Positions 36,708 through 44,803 of a stretch of DNA of 64,000 nt are shown here, piece by piece. The stretch is from positions 1-64,000 of the forward strand of contig JAFKEN010000008.1 in NCBI GenBank assembly GCA_017308515.1, written 5' to 3'. Each line of letters opens with the position of its first letter. The first letter of the stretch is position 1. A program made the translations under genes and the position numbers. The stretch is from Actinomycetales bacterium (lineage in GTDB: Bacteria > Actinomycetota > Actinomycetes > Actinomycetales > Microbacteriaceae). The notes beneath the pieces are model-generated. The model saw nothing but the letters and a program-made list of their open reading frames with translations. It searched no databases and was not told the DNA's origin.

Positions 36708-38591
36708 TCACTCGTCGCCGGGGTCGGCACCACGGCTGCCGCCCCGGCCGGTGTCGTCGCGCTGGTGGGCGCCGACCCGCTCCTCCGAGGGATCCGGCGC
36801 ATCCGTGCCGCGCGCCCGTGCGATCGCGTCCGCCGCCCGCACGAGCGTCAGGTGCGAGAAGGCCTGCGGCGTGTTGCCCACGTGCCGCTTGCCCTTCGGG
36901 TCGTACTCCTCCGACAGCATCCCCACGTCGTTGCGTGCCGCGAGCAGCTTCGCCATGAGCTTCTCGGCGTCCTCCAGCCGGCCCGAGCGCGCGTACTGCT
37001 CCACGAGCCAGAACGAGCAGGCGAGGAAGGGATGCTCCTCGCCGCTCAGCCCGTCGACACCCGACTCGGTGCGGTAGCGCAGCACGTAGCCGTCGCGCAT
37101 GAGCTCCTTCTCGATCGCCGCGACGGTGCCGAGCATGCGCGGATCGTCGGGCTCGACGAACCCGACCTGCGGCAGCAGCAGCAGCGCCGCGTCCAGCTCG
37201 CCGGATCCGTAGGACTGCACGAACGTGTTCCGTTCGGCGTCGAAGCCCTGGGTCTCGATCTCGTGCCGCAGCCGGTCGCAGTGCGCGCGCCACGCCTCCA
37301 CATCGCCCTCGAGGCCGTGCTCCTCGACCCCGCGCACACCGCACGCGAAGGCCGCCCAGAGCATCACCCGCGAGTGCGTGAAGCGCTTCTCGGGGCCGCG
37401 GATCTCCCAGATGCCGTGGTCGTCGCGGTCGAGATTGCGCTCCACGTAGTCGAGCAGCGCGACCTGCAACGACCAGGAGAAGCGGTCCTCCTCGACGCCG
37501 ATGCGCCGCGCCATCTCGAGCGCGAGCATCACCTCGCCGAACACGTCGCCCTGGAACTGCCCCGCCGCGCCGTTGCCGACGCGCACCGGGCTCGAATCGG
37601 CGTAGCCGGGGAGGGTGTCGAGCTCGTACTCCATCAGCCGCCGTTCGCCCGCGAGGCCGTACATGATCTGCACGTCGGCGGGATCCCCGGCGATCGCCCG
37701 CAGCAGCCAGTTGCGCCAGGCGTGCGCCTCGCCCTCGTACCCGTGCAGCATGAAGGCTTCGAGGGTGAGCGCCGCGTCGCGCAGCCAGACGTAGCGGTAG
37801 TCCCAGTTGCGCGATCCGCCGAAGTCCTCGGGCAGGCTCGTCGTGGCGGCGGCGACGATGCCGCCGGTGTCCTCGTGGGTGAGCGCGCGCAGCAGCAGCA
37901 GCGAGCGCTCGACCGCCTCGCGGTGCTCGCCGTCGACCTCGCTGCGCTCGGCCCAGTCGCGCCACGCGCTCACCGTGTGGTCGAGCCGCTCGTCGACGTC
38001 GGCCGGCTCCGGCGGCTGGCGGTGCGAGGGGTACCAGGTGAAGGAGATGTCGACCGTCTCGCCCTCGCGCACCGCGAACTCGCTCACGTGCACGTGGTCG
38101 CTCGGCTCGAGCTTCGGCCCGCGCACGATGACGCTGTCGGGGCCGGCGACGCCGATGAGCGCGTGCTCGCCCTTCGCGCGGGCGTGCTCGGGGGCCTGCC
38201 GCACCCAGGGGAGCGCGTCGGCGTAGCCGAAGCGCAGGCGCAGCTCCTGCCGCATCGCGACCTCGCCCGAGAGCCCGCGCACCCGGCGCACGAGGTCGGC
38301 GCGCCGGTCGCCGAGCGGCATGAAGTCGGTCACCTCGGCGACGCCGCCCTCGGTCTCCCAGCGCGAGACGAGCACGAGCGTGCCCTCGAGGTACTCGCGC
38401 GAGACGCAGCGCTCACCGTCGACCGGCGCCAGGCGCCACATGCCGTGCTCCTGCGTGCCCAGCAGCGCGCCGAAGACCGACGCGGAGTCGTACCGCGGCA
38501 GGCAGAGCCAGTCGATGCTGCCGTCGCGGCCGACGAGCGCGCCGGTGTGCAGGTCGCCGATGAGGGCGTAGTCCTCGATCCCGAGCGCCAT
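36708..38591 (-). CDS. Glycoside hydrolase family 15 protein
   Basis: A 627-residue cytoplasmic enzyme of GH15 with an N-terminal beta-sandwich (residues ~1-250) and an alpha/alpha-barrel. Motifs include the start IEDYALIGDLHTGALVGRDG, the barrel signature GGSRNWDYRYVWLRDAA and the catalytic acidic region HGIWEIRGPEKRFTHS. Actinobacterial members act as trehalases or glucan glucosidases; substrate not determined. ATG 38591 preferred; GTG 38597 overlaps the stop of the upstream GNAT gene, so the two are coupled. The C-terminal ~40 residues are disordered. Confidence 0.88.
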   Translation of the reverse strand: MALGIEDYALIGDLHTGALVGRDGSIDWLCLPRYDSASVFGALLGTQEHGMWRLAPVDGERCVSREYLEGTLVLVSRWETEGGVAEVTDFMPLGDRRADLVRRVRGLSGEVAMRQELRLRFGYADALPWVRQAPEHARAKGEHALIGVAGPDSVIVRGPKLEPSDHVHVSEFAVREGETVDISFTWYPSHRQPPEPADVDERLDHTVSAWRDWAERSEVDGEHREAVERSLLLLRALTHEDTGGIVAAATTSLPEDFGGSRNWDYRYVWLRDAALTLEAFMLHGYEGEAHAWRNWLLRAIAGDPADVQIMYGLAGERRLMEYELDTLPGYADSSPVRVGNGAAGQFQGDVFGEVMLALEMARRIGVEEDRFSWSLQVALLDYVERNLDRDDHGIWEIRGPEKRFTHSRVMLWAAFACGVRGVEEHGLEGDVEAWRAHCDRLRHEIETQGFDAERNTFVQSYGSGELDAALLLLPQVGFVEPDDPRMLGTVAAIEKELMRDGYVLRYRTESGVDGLSGEEHPFLACSFWLVEQYARSGRLEDAEKLMAKLLAARNDVGMLSEEYDPKGKRHVGNTPQAFSHLTLVRAADAIARARGTDAPDPSEERVGAHQRDDTGRGGSRGADPGDE

Positions 38592-38593
38592 GG

Positions 38594-38878
38594 TCACTGG
38601 GCGATCAGCTCGGCGTGCTCCGGGTGGCGGGCGAACCAGTCGGCGACGTACCAGCAGCTGGGGGTCACGTGGGTGATCCCGCGGGCGCGCACGTCGTCGA
38701 TCGCGAAGGTGACGAGGCGGTCGGCGAGACCCTGTCCCCGGAAGCTCGGCACGGTGACGGTGTGCGGGAAGGCGATGGCGTCGCCGCGCTCGCGGTAGTC
38801 GAGAGCGCTCGCGAGAGCGCCGTCGACCGTGAGCACGTAGCGGGACTCGTCCGGATCGCGGCGGATGTCGATGTCCAT
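38594..38878 (-). CDS. Small GNAT-like N-acetyltransferase (YidJ/Acetyltransf_CG type)
   Basis: A 94-residue minimal acetyltransferase. It has the acetyl-CoA loop FRGQGLADRLV preceded by TVTVPS, then THVTPSCWYVADWFARHPE, which is diagnostic of the DUF/GCN5-like CG family. It is the first gene of a two-gene unit with the GH15 gene. Substrate unknown. Confidence 0.83.
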   Translation of the reverse strand: MDIDIRRDPDESRYVLTVDGALASALDYRERGDAIAFPHTVTVPSFRGQGLADRLVTFAIDDVRARGITHVTPSCWYVADWFARHPEHAELIAQ

Positions 38879-39298
38879 TCCGCCAGCTTAGGCACGTGAT
38901 CCGTCGCGGAACCGGGGATCGACGGGGGGATCCCCCCTTCCCTTGAGGCGATCCTGAGTCGATCCTGCGCGCTGGACGCCGTCATATTGAGGCGGGCGGG
39001 CCACAATCGTCTCGGCGCACGACAACCCCGATGTGCGTCACGGAAGGACTCGTTCCCCCCGACGGCAACCCGAATGCCGAGAGTCCCTCCGACGAGCGAG
39101 GGGGCCGCCCCGGGCCCCCTCGCCCCTCGCGGGTCACACCCCACTCGTCCCTGCGAGATCACCCGAGAAGCCCGCACGACCGCCCCGAGCTCCCGCCCCG
39201 GACCTCGGGGCGGAGGTGTCTCCGGGCCCGGTCGCGCCGGCCGCGCCCCGGCGGGGGGCTCCCGGCGCGCGCCCCGCTTCTGTTCGTAGTCTTCGGTC
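38879..39298 (+). other. 420-base intergenic region with three strong hairpins
   Basis: No convincing gene. In the direction of the glutathione peroxidase gene it can fold into: GGACTC/GAGTCC (39046-39051 and 39081-39086) enclosing CGGCA/TGCCG (39063-39067 and 39075-39079); an 11-base stem GCGAGGGGGCC/GGCCCCCTCGC (39096-39106 and 39113-39123); and a 10-base stem CCGCCCCGAG/CTCGGGGCGG (39180-39189 and 39204-39213). No clear promoter found. The open frame at 38987-39289 is low-complexity and not believable. Could be a structured 5' leader or simply GC-rich DNA. Confidence 0.45.
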
Positions 39299-39787
39299 AT
39301 GGACCTTCACGACATCCCCCTCGAGACCCTCGACGGGCGCGCGACCACCCTCGCCGAGCTCGGCGAGGGCGCGGTGCTCGTCGTCAACGTCGCCTCGAAG
39401 TGCGGGCTCACGCCGCAGTACGAGAAGCTCGAGGAGCTGCAGCGGCGCTACCAGAGCCGCGGTTTCACCGTCGTCGGTTTCCCCTGCAACCAGTTCATGG
39501 GGCAGGAGCCCGGCTCGGCCGAGGAGATCCAGGAGTTCTGCTCCACCACCTACGGCGTGACCTTCCCGATGATGGCGAAGACCCGCGTCAACGGCCGCGG
39601 CAAGCACGCGCTCTACCGCGAGCTCACCCGCGTGAAGGACGGCAAGGGACTCGCCGGGCCGGTGCTGTGGAACTTCGAGAAGTTCCTCATCGCACCCGAC
39701 GGCACGGTGCACCGCTTCCGCTCGAGCACGCAGCCCGACGCCCCCGAGGTCGTCGAGGCGATCGAATCCTCGCTCGTCGCGGCCTGA
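39299..39787 (+). CDS. Glutathione peroxidase-family (thioredoxin-type) peroxidase
   Basis: A 162-residue thiol peroxidase. The peroxidatic Cys is in NVASKCGLTPQY, the catalytic Gln and a second Cys are in GFPCNQFMGQEPG, and the catalytic Trp/Asn are in LWNFEKFLI. Cys instead of selenocysteine and the presence of the CNQF resolving-type Cys suggest thioredoxin rather than glutathione as reductant; actinobacteria generally lack glutathione. The protein is cytoplasmic. A hairpin-rich leader region precedes it. Confidence 0.93.
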   Translation: MDLHDIPLETLDGRATTLAELGEGAVLVVNVASKCGLTPQYEKLEELQRRYQSRGFTVVGFPCNQFMGQEPGSAEEIQEFCSTTYGVTFPMMAKTRVNGRGKHALYRELTRVKDGKGLAGPVLWNFEKFLIAPDGTVHRFRSSTQPDAPEVVEAIESSLVAA

Positions 39788-39816
39788 GTCGGGGCGTCGC
39801 TGCCGCGCCGGCGGCG

Positions 39817-40179
39817 TCAGTGCCCGCGCAGCTGCTCGATCGCGCGCCGGTCGCGCTTCGTCGGCCGCCCGGCGCCGCGATCGCGGCGCACCTCGGCGGG
39901 TCGCTCGACCCGCGGCGGGGCCTCGGGCGTGAGGTCGTCGTAGGCCGCGCGCGCGAGGGGAGCGCCGACCCGCTTCGCGAGCAGCTCGCGCACCACGACG
40001 ATCCGCTCGCCGCCCGGCGTGAGCACGCGCACCTCGTCGCCCACGCGCACCCGCTGCGCCGGCTTCACCCGCTCGCCGCCGATGCGCACGTGGCCCGCGC
40101 GGCACATCGCCGTCGCCGCGGAACGCGACCCGGCCAGGCGCACCGACCACACCCACGCGTCGACCCGTACCTCGCTCAC
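39817..40179 (-). CDS. S4-domain RNA-binding protein, Hsp15-like
   Basis: A 120-residue protein with an N-terminal S4 domain (VRVDAWVWSVRLAGSRSAATAMCRAGHVRI, KPAQRVRVGDEV) and a basic C-terminal tail (PTKRDRRAIEQLRGH). Layout and length match HslR/Hsp15, which binds stalled 50S subunits carrying peptidyl-tRNA in E. coli. Convergent with the peroxidase gene. Confidence 0.85.
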   Translation of the reverse strand: MSEVRVDAWVWSVRLAGSRSAATAMCRAGHVRIGGERVKPAQRVRVGDEVRVLTPGGERIVVVRELLAKRVGAPLARAAYDDLTPEAPPRVERPAEVRRDRGAGRPTKRDRRAIEQLRGH

Positions 40180-40243
40180 GCGCCCACCCTAGGCGGCGCG
40201 GCGAGCGGAGCGACCGGATGCGCGGCGCACCTAGGCTGAAGGC

Positions 40244-40747
40244 ATGGCCCGCGCCTCGCACGACCCCTCGGCGCGCCGTCCGCACGGGCCGGAAGACGTC
40301 TGGGTCGAGGGCCCGCAGGGCCGGTACTGGGGCCGCTACGGCGCCGCCGGGCTGCTCGTCGCGCATCCGGGCTCCGGGGTGCTGCTGCAGCTGCGCGTCG
40401 GGTGGAGCCACTTCGGCGGCACCTGGGGCCTGCCCGGCGGCGCGCGCAAGGGCGACGAGACCGCCGAGCACGCCGCGATCCGCGAGGCCGACGAGGAGGC
40501 GGGCGTGCCGCCCGAGCTCGTCGAGGTGATCGGCAGCCAGGTGCTCGACCTCGGCTACTGGTCGTACACGACCGTCCTCGCCCGCGCCGTGCAGCCCTTC
40601 GAACCGGTCATCGGCGACGCCGAGAGCGCGGCGCTGCGCTGGGTGCCGACCGGGGAGGTCGGGGAGCTGCCGCTGCATCCCGGATTCGCCGCGGCCTGGC
40701 CGACGCTGCGCGCCCGGCTGGCCGAGGCCGACCCGGCGCTCGGCTGA
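40244..40747 (+). CDS. NUDIX hydrolase
   Basis: A 167-residue pyrophosphohydrolase with a full NUDIX box (GGARKGDET...AIREADEEAGV) preceded by GTWGLPGG. The ~35-residue lead before the fold contains VWVEGPQGRYWGRYGAAG, resembling MutT-like proteins of actinobacteria. Substrate unknown. TAGGCT at 40232-40237 lies 6 bases before the ATG, so leaderless transcription is likely. Confidence 0.87.
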   Translation: MARASHDPSARRPHGPEDVWVEGPQGRYWGRYGAAGLLVAHPGSGVLLQLRVGWSHFGGTWGLPGGARKGDETAEHAAIREADEEAGVPPELVEVIGSQVLDLGYWSYTTVLARAVQPFEPVIGDAESAALRWVPTGEVGELPLHPGFAAAWPTLRARLAEADPALG

Positions 40748-40784
40748 GCGCCCCCGCCGCCCGGCGCACCCGGCGCCGCCCGCG

Positions 40785-41270
40785 TCAGGCCGTGACGGTC
40801 TCCGGTTCGCGCAGCGAGCGCTTCCACGCGACGAGCCCGCGCACGGTCGCGCTCGGGTCGTCGGCGAGACGCTCCATGACGTCGGCGGGCACGAGGTAGT
40901 TCACCGCGACGAATCCGCGCACGCTCTCGTCGGCGTCGTCGGCGAGTTCGCGCAGCAGATCGCACGAGGTGCTCTCGTTGCGCGCCACCCACGCGCGCAC
41001 CTGCGCGTCGGGATCCCGCGCGAGCCGGGCGCGCACGTCGTCGGGCAGGTGCGCGCTCGCCGCCGCGGCGGCCCGGATGCGCGGGTCGCCGTCCGCCGCG
41101 AGCAGCCGCAGGCGGCGCACCTTGCTCTCCGTGACCGGGGGAGCGGACTGCGGGATCGCGTCCGCGCCCGCCGCCTCCCGTGCGGCCGCCTCCTGGGCGC
41201 TCAGCATGCGCGGGGCGGCGGCCGCCATCTGGCGCCGCTGGGCGGGGGTGTTGAAGCGGATGCACGACAT
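40785..41270 (-). CDS. HEAT/LRV-like repeat protein
   Basis: A 161-residue helical-repeat protein. Repeated units of ~24 residues carry the pattern D-x(2)-x-VR-x(3)-A (DPRIRAAAAASAHLP, DAQVRAWVARNEST, DESVRGFVAVNYLVP, SATVRGLVAWKRS), as in leucine-rich-repeat-variant and HEAT-like proteins. Probably a binding scaffold; partner unknown. It precedes a membrane protein gene on the opposite side with an 18-base gap. Confidence 0.7.
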   Translation of the reverse strand: MSCIRFNTPAQRRQMAAAAPRMLSAQEAAAREAAGADAIPQSAPPVTESKVRRLRLLAADGDPRIRAAAAASAHLPDDVRARLARDPDAQVRAWVARNESTSCDLLRELADDADESVRGFVAVNYLVPADVMERLADDPSATVRGLVAWKRSLREPETVTA

Positions 41271-41288
41271 GCGCGGCAGGCTACGTGC

Positions 41289-42110
41289 TCAGGCGGGCGC
41301 CTGCTCGCTGACCCGCCGGGGGATCCACGGGATCACCGCCGAGGTGGTGCGCCGGTAGTCCTCGTACTCGGGGTACTTGCCGCGCGTGATGCTCTCGGTG
41401 AACGAGGTCGATCCGACGAACAGCACCGTCAGCAGCGCCGCCCCGACTACCGTCCACTGCCACGGGGAGCCGGCCGCGACGACGCCGAAGAAGAACAGCA
41501 CCCACCACTGCGCCTGCTCGAAGAAGAAATTCGGGTGGCGCGAGAAGCGCCACAGCCCGGTCTGCACGAAGTTCGCCTGAGGGGTGCGGCCCGCGGCGAT
41601 CTCGGCGGCCTTCGCCTTCTGGAAGTCCCACTGCTGCTGGTCGGCGATCATCTCGCCCACGAGCAGGGCGAGGAACAGGGCGGCGAGCGCGACGTCCCAC
41701 CCGGTGAGCGGCGTGCCGCGGTGCTCCCACGCGGTGAGCGCCGGCAGCGCGATGAGCACGAGCAGGGCGTTCTGGTAGAGCACGATGAAGAAGGCGTTGA
41801 ACAGCTGCCAGCGCACCGGCGACATCCGCGCGCGCAGCACGGCCCAGCGGTAGTCCTCCATGCCGGTGTAGCCGCCCTTGCGGGCGAAGTTGAAGGTGAG
41901 CCGCGCGCCCCACAGCGTCACGAGCGCCGCCATGAGGTCGAGTCGCGGGTCGCTCATGCCGGCCGCGATCGCGAAGACCCAGACGTAGACCACCGGCACG
42001 ATCGACCACAGCCGGTCGACCCAGGAGGTGTCCTTGGTGACGAGGGAGGCGGTCCAGCAGAAGAGACTGACGGTGGCGGCGATCACGACGACGATGACGA
42101 GCGGCTGCAT
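41289..42110 (-). CDS. DUF1295 steroid-5-alpha-reductase-like membrane protein
   Basis: A 273-residue integral membrane protein with about seven TM segments. The C-terminal block (GLWRFSRHPNFFFEQAQWW, then YPEYEDYRRTTSAVIPWIP) is the DUF1295/3-oxo-5-alpha-steroid 4-dehydrogenase signature, and SWVDRLWSIVPV is the usual N-terminal motif. Reductase activity is unproven for bacterial members. ATG 42110 chosen; the open frame further upstream has no family similarity. Confidence 0.83.
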   Translation of the reverse strand: MQPLVIVVVIAATVSLFCWTASLVTKDTSWVDRLWSIVPVVYVWVFAIAAGMSDPRLDLMAALVTLWGARLTFNFARKGGYTGMEDYRWAVLRARMSPVRWQLFNAFFIVLYQNALLVLIALPALTAWEHRGTPLTGWDVALAALFLALLVGEMIADQQQWDFQKAKAAEIAAGRTPQANFVQTGLWRFSRHPNFFFEQAQWWVLFFFGVVAAGSPWQWTVVGAALLTVLFVGSTSFTESITRGKYPEYEDYRRTTSAVIPWIPRRVSEQAPA

Positions 42111-42194
42111 GATGCGGATCCTAGCGACGCCCCGGCCCGGCGACCGCGGGACGCCGCGGGCCGCGCCGCCTAGACTTCCCGGGGAGGGAGGCCC

Positions 42195-42818
42195 GTGAGC
42201 ACCACCGTGAGCACCCGGATCGTGACGATCCCGAACGCGCTGAGCGCGCTGCGACTGCTCCTGGTGCCCGTCTTCCTCGCCCTGCTCATCGGCCAGCAGT
42301 GGTTCTGGGCGCTCGCGACGCTCGTCTTCTCGAGCATCACCGACTTCGTGGATGGGCAGGTCGCCCGCCGCTTCAACCAGATCACCCGGCTCGGCCAGCT
42401 GCTCGACCCGGCCGCCGACCGGCTCTACATCGTCGCGACGCTCATCGGCCTGGCCGGCGGCGGGATCCTGCCGTGGTGGCTCGTCGCGGTGGTGCTCGCG
42501 CGCGACCTCATGCTCGTGGTGCTCGGCGTCGTGCTGGCCAATCACCGCCTCGGCCCGCTGCCGACCCACCATCTCGGCAAGGTCGCGACCTTCACGCTCC
42601 TGTTCGCGCTGCCGACCCTGGTGATCGGCGCCGCCTTCCCCGACCTGCAGGTCTGGGCCGGCCCGCTCGGCTGGGCGGCGGCGATCTGGGGCGCGTTCCT
42701 GTACTGGGCCGCGGGCCTCGTCTACCTCGCGCAGGCGGTGCGCCTGGTGAGGACGGTGCGCACCTCCGGCGCGACCGCATCGGATACCCTGGGGGAAGAC
42801 GAGGAGGGCCGCTCATGA
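42195..42818 (+). CDS. pgsA: CDP-alcohol phosphatidyltransferase
   Basis: A 207-residue membrane enzyme that transfers a CDP-activated phosphatidyl or related group to an alcohol. The CDP-alcohol motif DG-x2-AR-x8-G-x3-D-x3-D is complete in FVDGQVARRFNQ and LGQLLDPAADRLY. Five or six TM segments. Phosphatidylglycerophosphate or cardiolipin-type synthase is most likely; the position before garA matches pgsA2 (Rv1822) of Mycobacterium. GTG start after GGGAGGG; a TAGACT box lies upstream at ~42172. Overlaps the FHA gene (ATGA). Confidence 0.87.
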   Translation: MSTTVSTRIVTIPNALSALRLLLVPVFLALLIGQQWFWALATLVFSSITDFVDGQVARRFNQITRLGQLLDPAADRLYIVATLIGLAGGGILPWWLVAVVLARDLMLVVLGVVLANHRLGPLPTHHLGKVATFTLLFALPTLVIGAAFPDLQVWAGPLGWAAAIWGAFLYWAAGLVYLAQAVRLVRTVRTSGATASDTLGEDEEGRS

Positions 42819-43267
42819 CCGACGCCCGTGACGAGCCGGCCGCCCCGCGGTCGGGCGATACGACGGCGCACTACGCCGACGATTTCGCCGCCCAGCTGGC
42901 CGCCATGGAGGTCTCCGGCGAGGAGCAGGCGGCGATCGCGGCCCTGCCCTCCGGGTCGGCCCTGCTCGTGGTGCGCCGCGGCCCGAACGTGGGCGCGCGG
43001 TTCCTGCTCGACGCCGACTCGACCGTCGCCGGTCGCCACCCCGACGCCGACATCTTCCTCGACGACGTCACCGTCTCGCGCCGGCACGCGGAGTTCACGC
43101 GCGTGGGCACGACCTTCCAGGTGAAGGATCTCGGCTCCCTCAACGGCACCTACTACGACGGCGTGCGCATCGAGTCGGCCCTGCTGACCGACGGCGCCGA
43201 GGTGCAGGTGGGCAAGTTCCGTCTCACCTTCTACGCCTCACGCGCCGATCTGCCCACGGCGGGCTGA
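42815..43267 (+). CDS. garA: FHA-domain regulator, GarA/OdhI type
   Basis: A 150-residue protein with a C-terminal forkhead-associated domain: FLLDADSTVAGRHPDADIFL, the SRRHAEF pThr-binding segment and LGSLNGTYYDG. The N-terminal tail holds SGDTTAHYADDF, placed like the double-Thr motif phosphorylated by Pkn kinases in GarA/OdhI, which switch 2-oxoglutarate dehydrogenase and glutamate metabolism. The sequence around the Thr pair is not identical to GarA, so phosphorylation is inferred. The PASTA kinase at 56524-58521 is a candidate partner. Overlaps pgsA and abuts ftsR. Confidence 0.85.
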   Translation: MTDARDEPAAPRSGDTTAHYADDFAAQLAAMEVSGEEQAAIAALPSGSALLVVRRGPNVGARFLLDADSTVAGRHPDADIFLDDVTVSRRHAEFTRVGTTFQVKDLGSLNGTYYDGVRIESALLTDGAEVQVGKFRLTFYASRADLPTAG

Positions 43268-43992
43268 TGCCCTCGGCCTCCTCTGCCGCAGCACCGCGCT
43301 CCGCGGGGGGCGCCGCGTCGCCCCGCTCGGCGGGGGGCGCGCAGCTGCTGTCGATCGGGCAGGTGCTCGCGCGGCTCAACCCCGAGTTCCCCGAGCTGTC
43401 GCCGTCGAAGCTGCGCTTCCTCGAGGAGCGCGGCCTCGTCGCGCCCGCCCGCACCGCGTCGGGGTACCGCAAGTTCTCGCACGCCGACGTCGAGCGGGTG
43501 CGACTCGTGCTCGCGATGCAGCGGGATCACTACCTGCCGCTCAAGGTGATCCGCCAGTACCTCGACGACCTCGACGCGGGCCGCGAGCCCGTGCTGCCCG
43601 GCGGCACCACGGTCGGGCCCTCGATGCTCGCCGCCGAGCGCCGACGCACGCGCGAGGAGCTCGTGCGCGAGGCCGGCGCGACGCCGACCCTCCTGCAGGA
43701 CGCGCTGAGCGCCGGACTGCTCGCGCCGGCCGACAGCTACGGCGACGAGGCGCTGCACCTGCTGCGCGCGCTCGCCGAGCTGCGCCGCGCCGGCATCGAG
43801 CCGCGGCACCTGCGCGGCCACAAGCAGGCCGCGGAGCGGGAGGTCGCCCTCATCGAGAGCGCGCTCGTGCCCTCGGCGCGCCGGCAGGACGCCGGCAGCC
43901 GGGCGAAGGCGCTCGACACCGCGCGGGAGCTCGCGGCGCAGCTCGATCTCGTGCGCGCGAGCCTCATCCGGTCGGCGCTCGAGCGCTGGTGA
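43267..43992 (+). CDS. ftsR: MerR-family regulator, FtsR/Rv1828 type
   Basis: A 241-residue MerR-type protein. After a low-complexity lead (APRSAGGAASPRSAGGA, an internal duplication) comes the winged helix LLSIGQVLARLNPEFPELSPSKLRFLEERGLV. Residues ~170-241 form a second helical domain (GDEALHLLRALAELRRAGIEP). It follows garA directly, like Rv1828 of Mycobacterium and FtsR of Corynebacterium, which activates ftsZ. The gene starts on the last base of the garA stop. Confidence 0.82.
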   Translation: MPSASSAAAPRSAGGAASPRSAGGAQLLSIGQVLARLNPEFPELSPSKLRFLEERGLVAPARTASGYRKFSHADVERVRLVLAMQRDHYLPLKVIRQYLDDLDAGREPVLPGGTTVGPSMLAAERRRTREELVREAGATPTLLQDALSAGLLAPADSYGDEALHLLRALAELRRAGIEPRHLRGHKQAAEREVALIESALVPSARRQDAGSRAKALDTARELAAQLDLVRASLIRSALERW

Positions 43993-44068
43993 CGCACCGG
44001 GCGCGGGTCGTCGACGACTCGGCGGGAGGCGGATCCTCGCGACACGCCGGGCGTTCGCGCGGATGTGA

Positions 44069-44140
44069 TTGTCGCGGCGGGTCGGCGTGGGTACCGTGGG
44101 ACCCAGCCCCGTCCTCACCCTCAACTTCACGTTGAAGGTT
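44069..44140 (+). promoter_or_regulatory. Promoter and operator-like box of the second merR gene
   Basis: TTGTCG (44069-44074) and TACCGT (44092-44097) with 17-base spacing form a plausible promoter, with start near 44104. At 44121-44140 in the leader lies a 20-base box (TCAACTTCAC-GTTGAAGGTT) whose reverse complement shares 16 of 20 bases with the box upstream of parA at 8982-9001. A protein bound here would block elongation or initiation. Confidence 0.45.
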
Positions 44141-44166
44141 AGGGACGCGATCACGAGGGGAACGGC

Positions 44167-44712
44167 ATGAGCGACCAGACGCCCGCAGCGGACGACCGCT
44201 ACGAGCTCGAAGTGCTGTTCACCGACGGGCTGCCCGAGCTCGAGGAGGGCCACGGCTACCGCGGCACCGTCGCGGCTCGCGCCGCCGGCATCTCCTACCG
44301 CCAGCTCGACTACTGGGCCCGCACGCAGCTCGTCGAGCCGACCGTGCGCGAGGCCGCCGGGTCGGGCTCGCAGCGGCTCTACGGCTTCCGCGACATCCTC
44401 GTGCTCAAGCTCGTCAAGCGCCTTCTCGACACCGGCATCTCGCTGCAGCAGATCCGCGTCGCGGTCGACCAGCTGCGCGCCGCCGGCATCACCGACCTCG
44501 CCCAGACGACGCTCATGTCCGACGGGGCGAGCGTCTACCTGTGCACCTCCGACGACGAGGTCATCGACCTCGTCAGCCGCGGTCAGGGCGTCTTCGGCAT
44601 CGCCGTCGGCAAGGTCTGGCGCGAGGTGGAGTCGAGCCTCGTCGACCTCGAGTCGACCGCGGCCGACCCGCAGGACGAGCTCGCCGCGCGTCGCGCGACC
44701 AAGGCGAGCTGA
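44167..44712 (+). CDS. MerR-family regulator (Rv1830 type)
   Basis: A 181-residue MerR-type regulator. The winged helix is GYRGTVAARAAGISYRQLDYW followed by TQLVEPTVREAAGSGSQRLY and helices ILVLKLVKRLLDTGISLQQIRVAV. The C-terminal ~70 residues form an effector or dimerisation domain (SDDEVIDLVSRGQGVFGIAVG). Its position after garA and ftsR is that of Rv1830; the bifunctional nuclease gene found between the two merR genes in Mycobacterium (Rv1829) is absent. The leader box suggests autoregulation. Confidence 0.82.
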   Translation: MSDQTPAADDRYELEVLFTDGLPELEEGHGYRGTVAARAAGISYRQLDYWARTQLVEPTVREAAGSGSQRLYGFRDILVLKLVKRLLDTGISLQQIRVAVDQLRAAGITDLAQTTLMSDGASVYLCTSDDEVIDLVSRGQGVFGIAVGKVWREVESSLVDLESTAADPQDELAARRATKAS

Positions 44713-44803
44713 CTCGTCAGAGCGACGCCACCGACGTGGCGTCGCGGCGGTCAGCTCGGCGTGAGCATCACCGCGGCGTCGCCCGGACGGAGGCGTCGCG
44801 AGC

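Noticed and set aside
38987-39289. 100-codon frame before glutathione peroxidase
   Set aside because: Pro/Arg/Gly-rich translation with no ribosome-binding site or family pattern; better explained as a non-coding hairpin-rich region.
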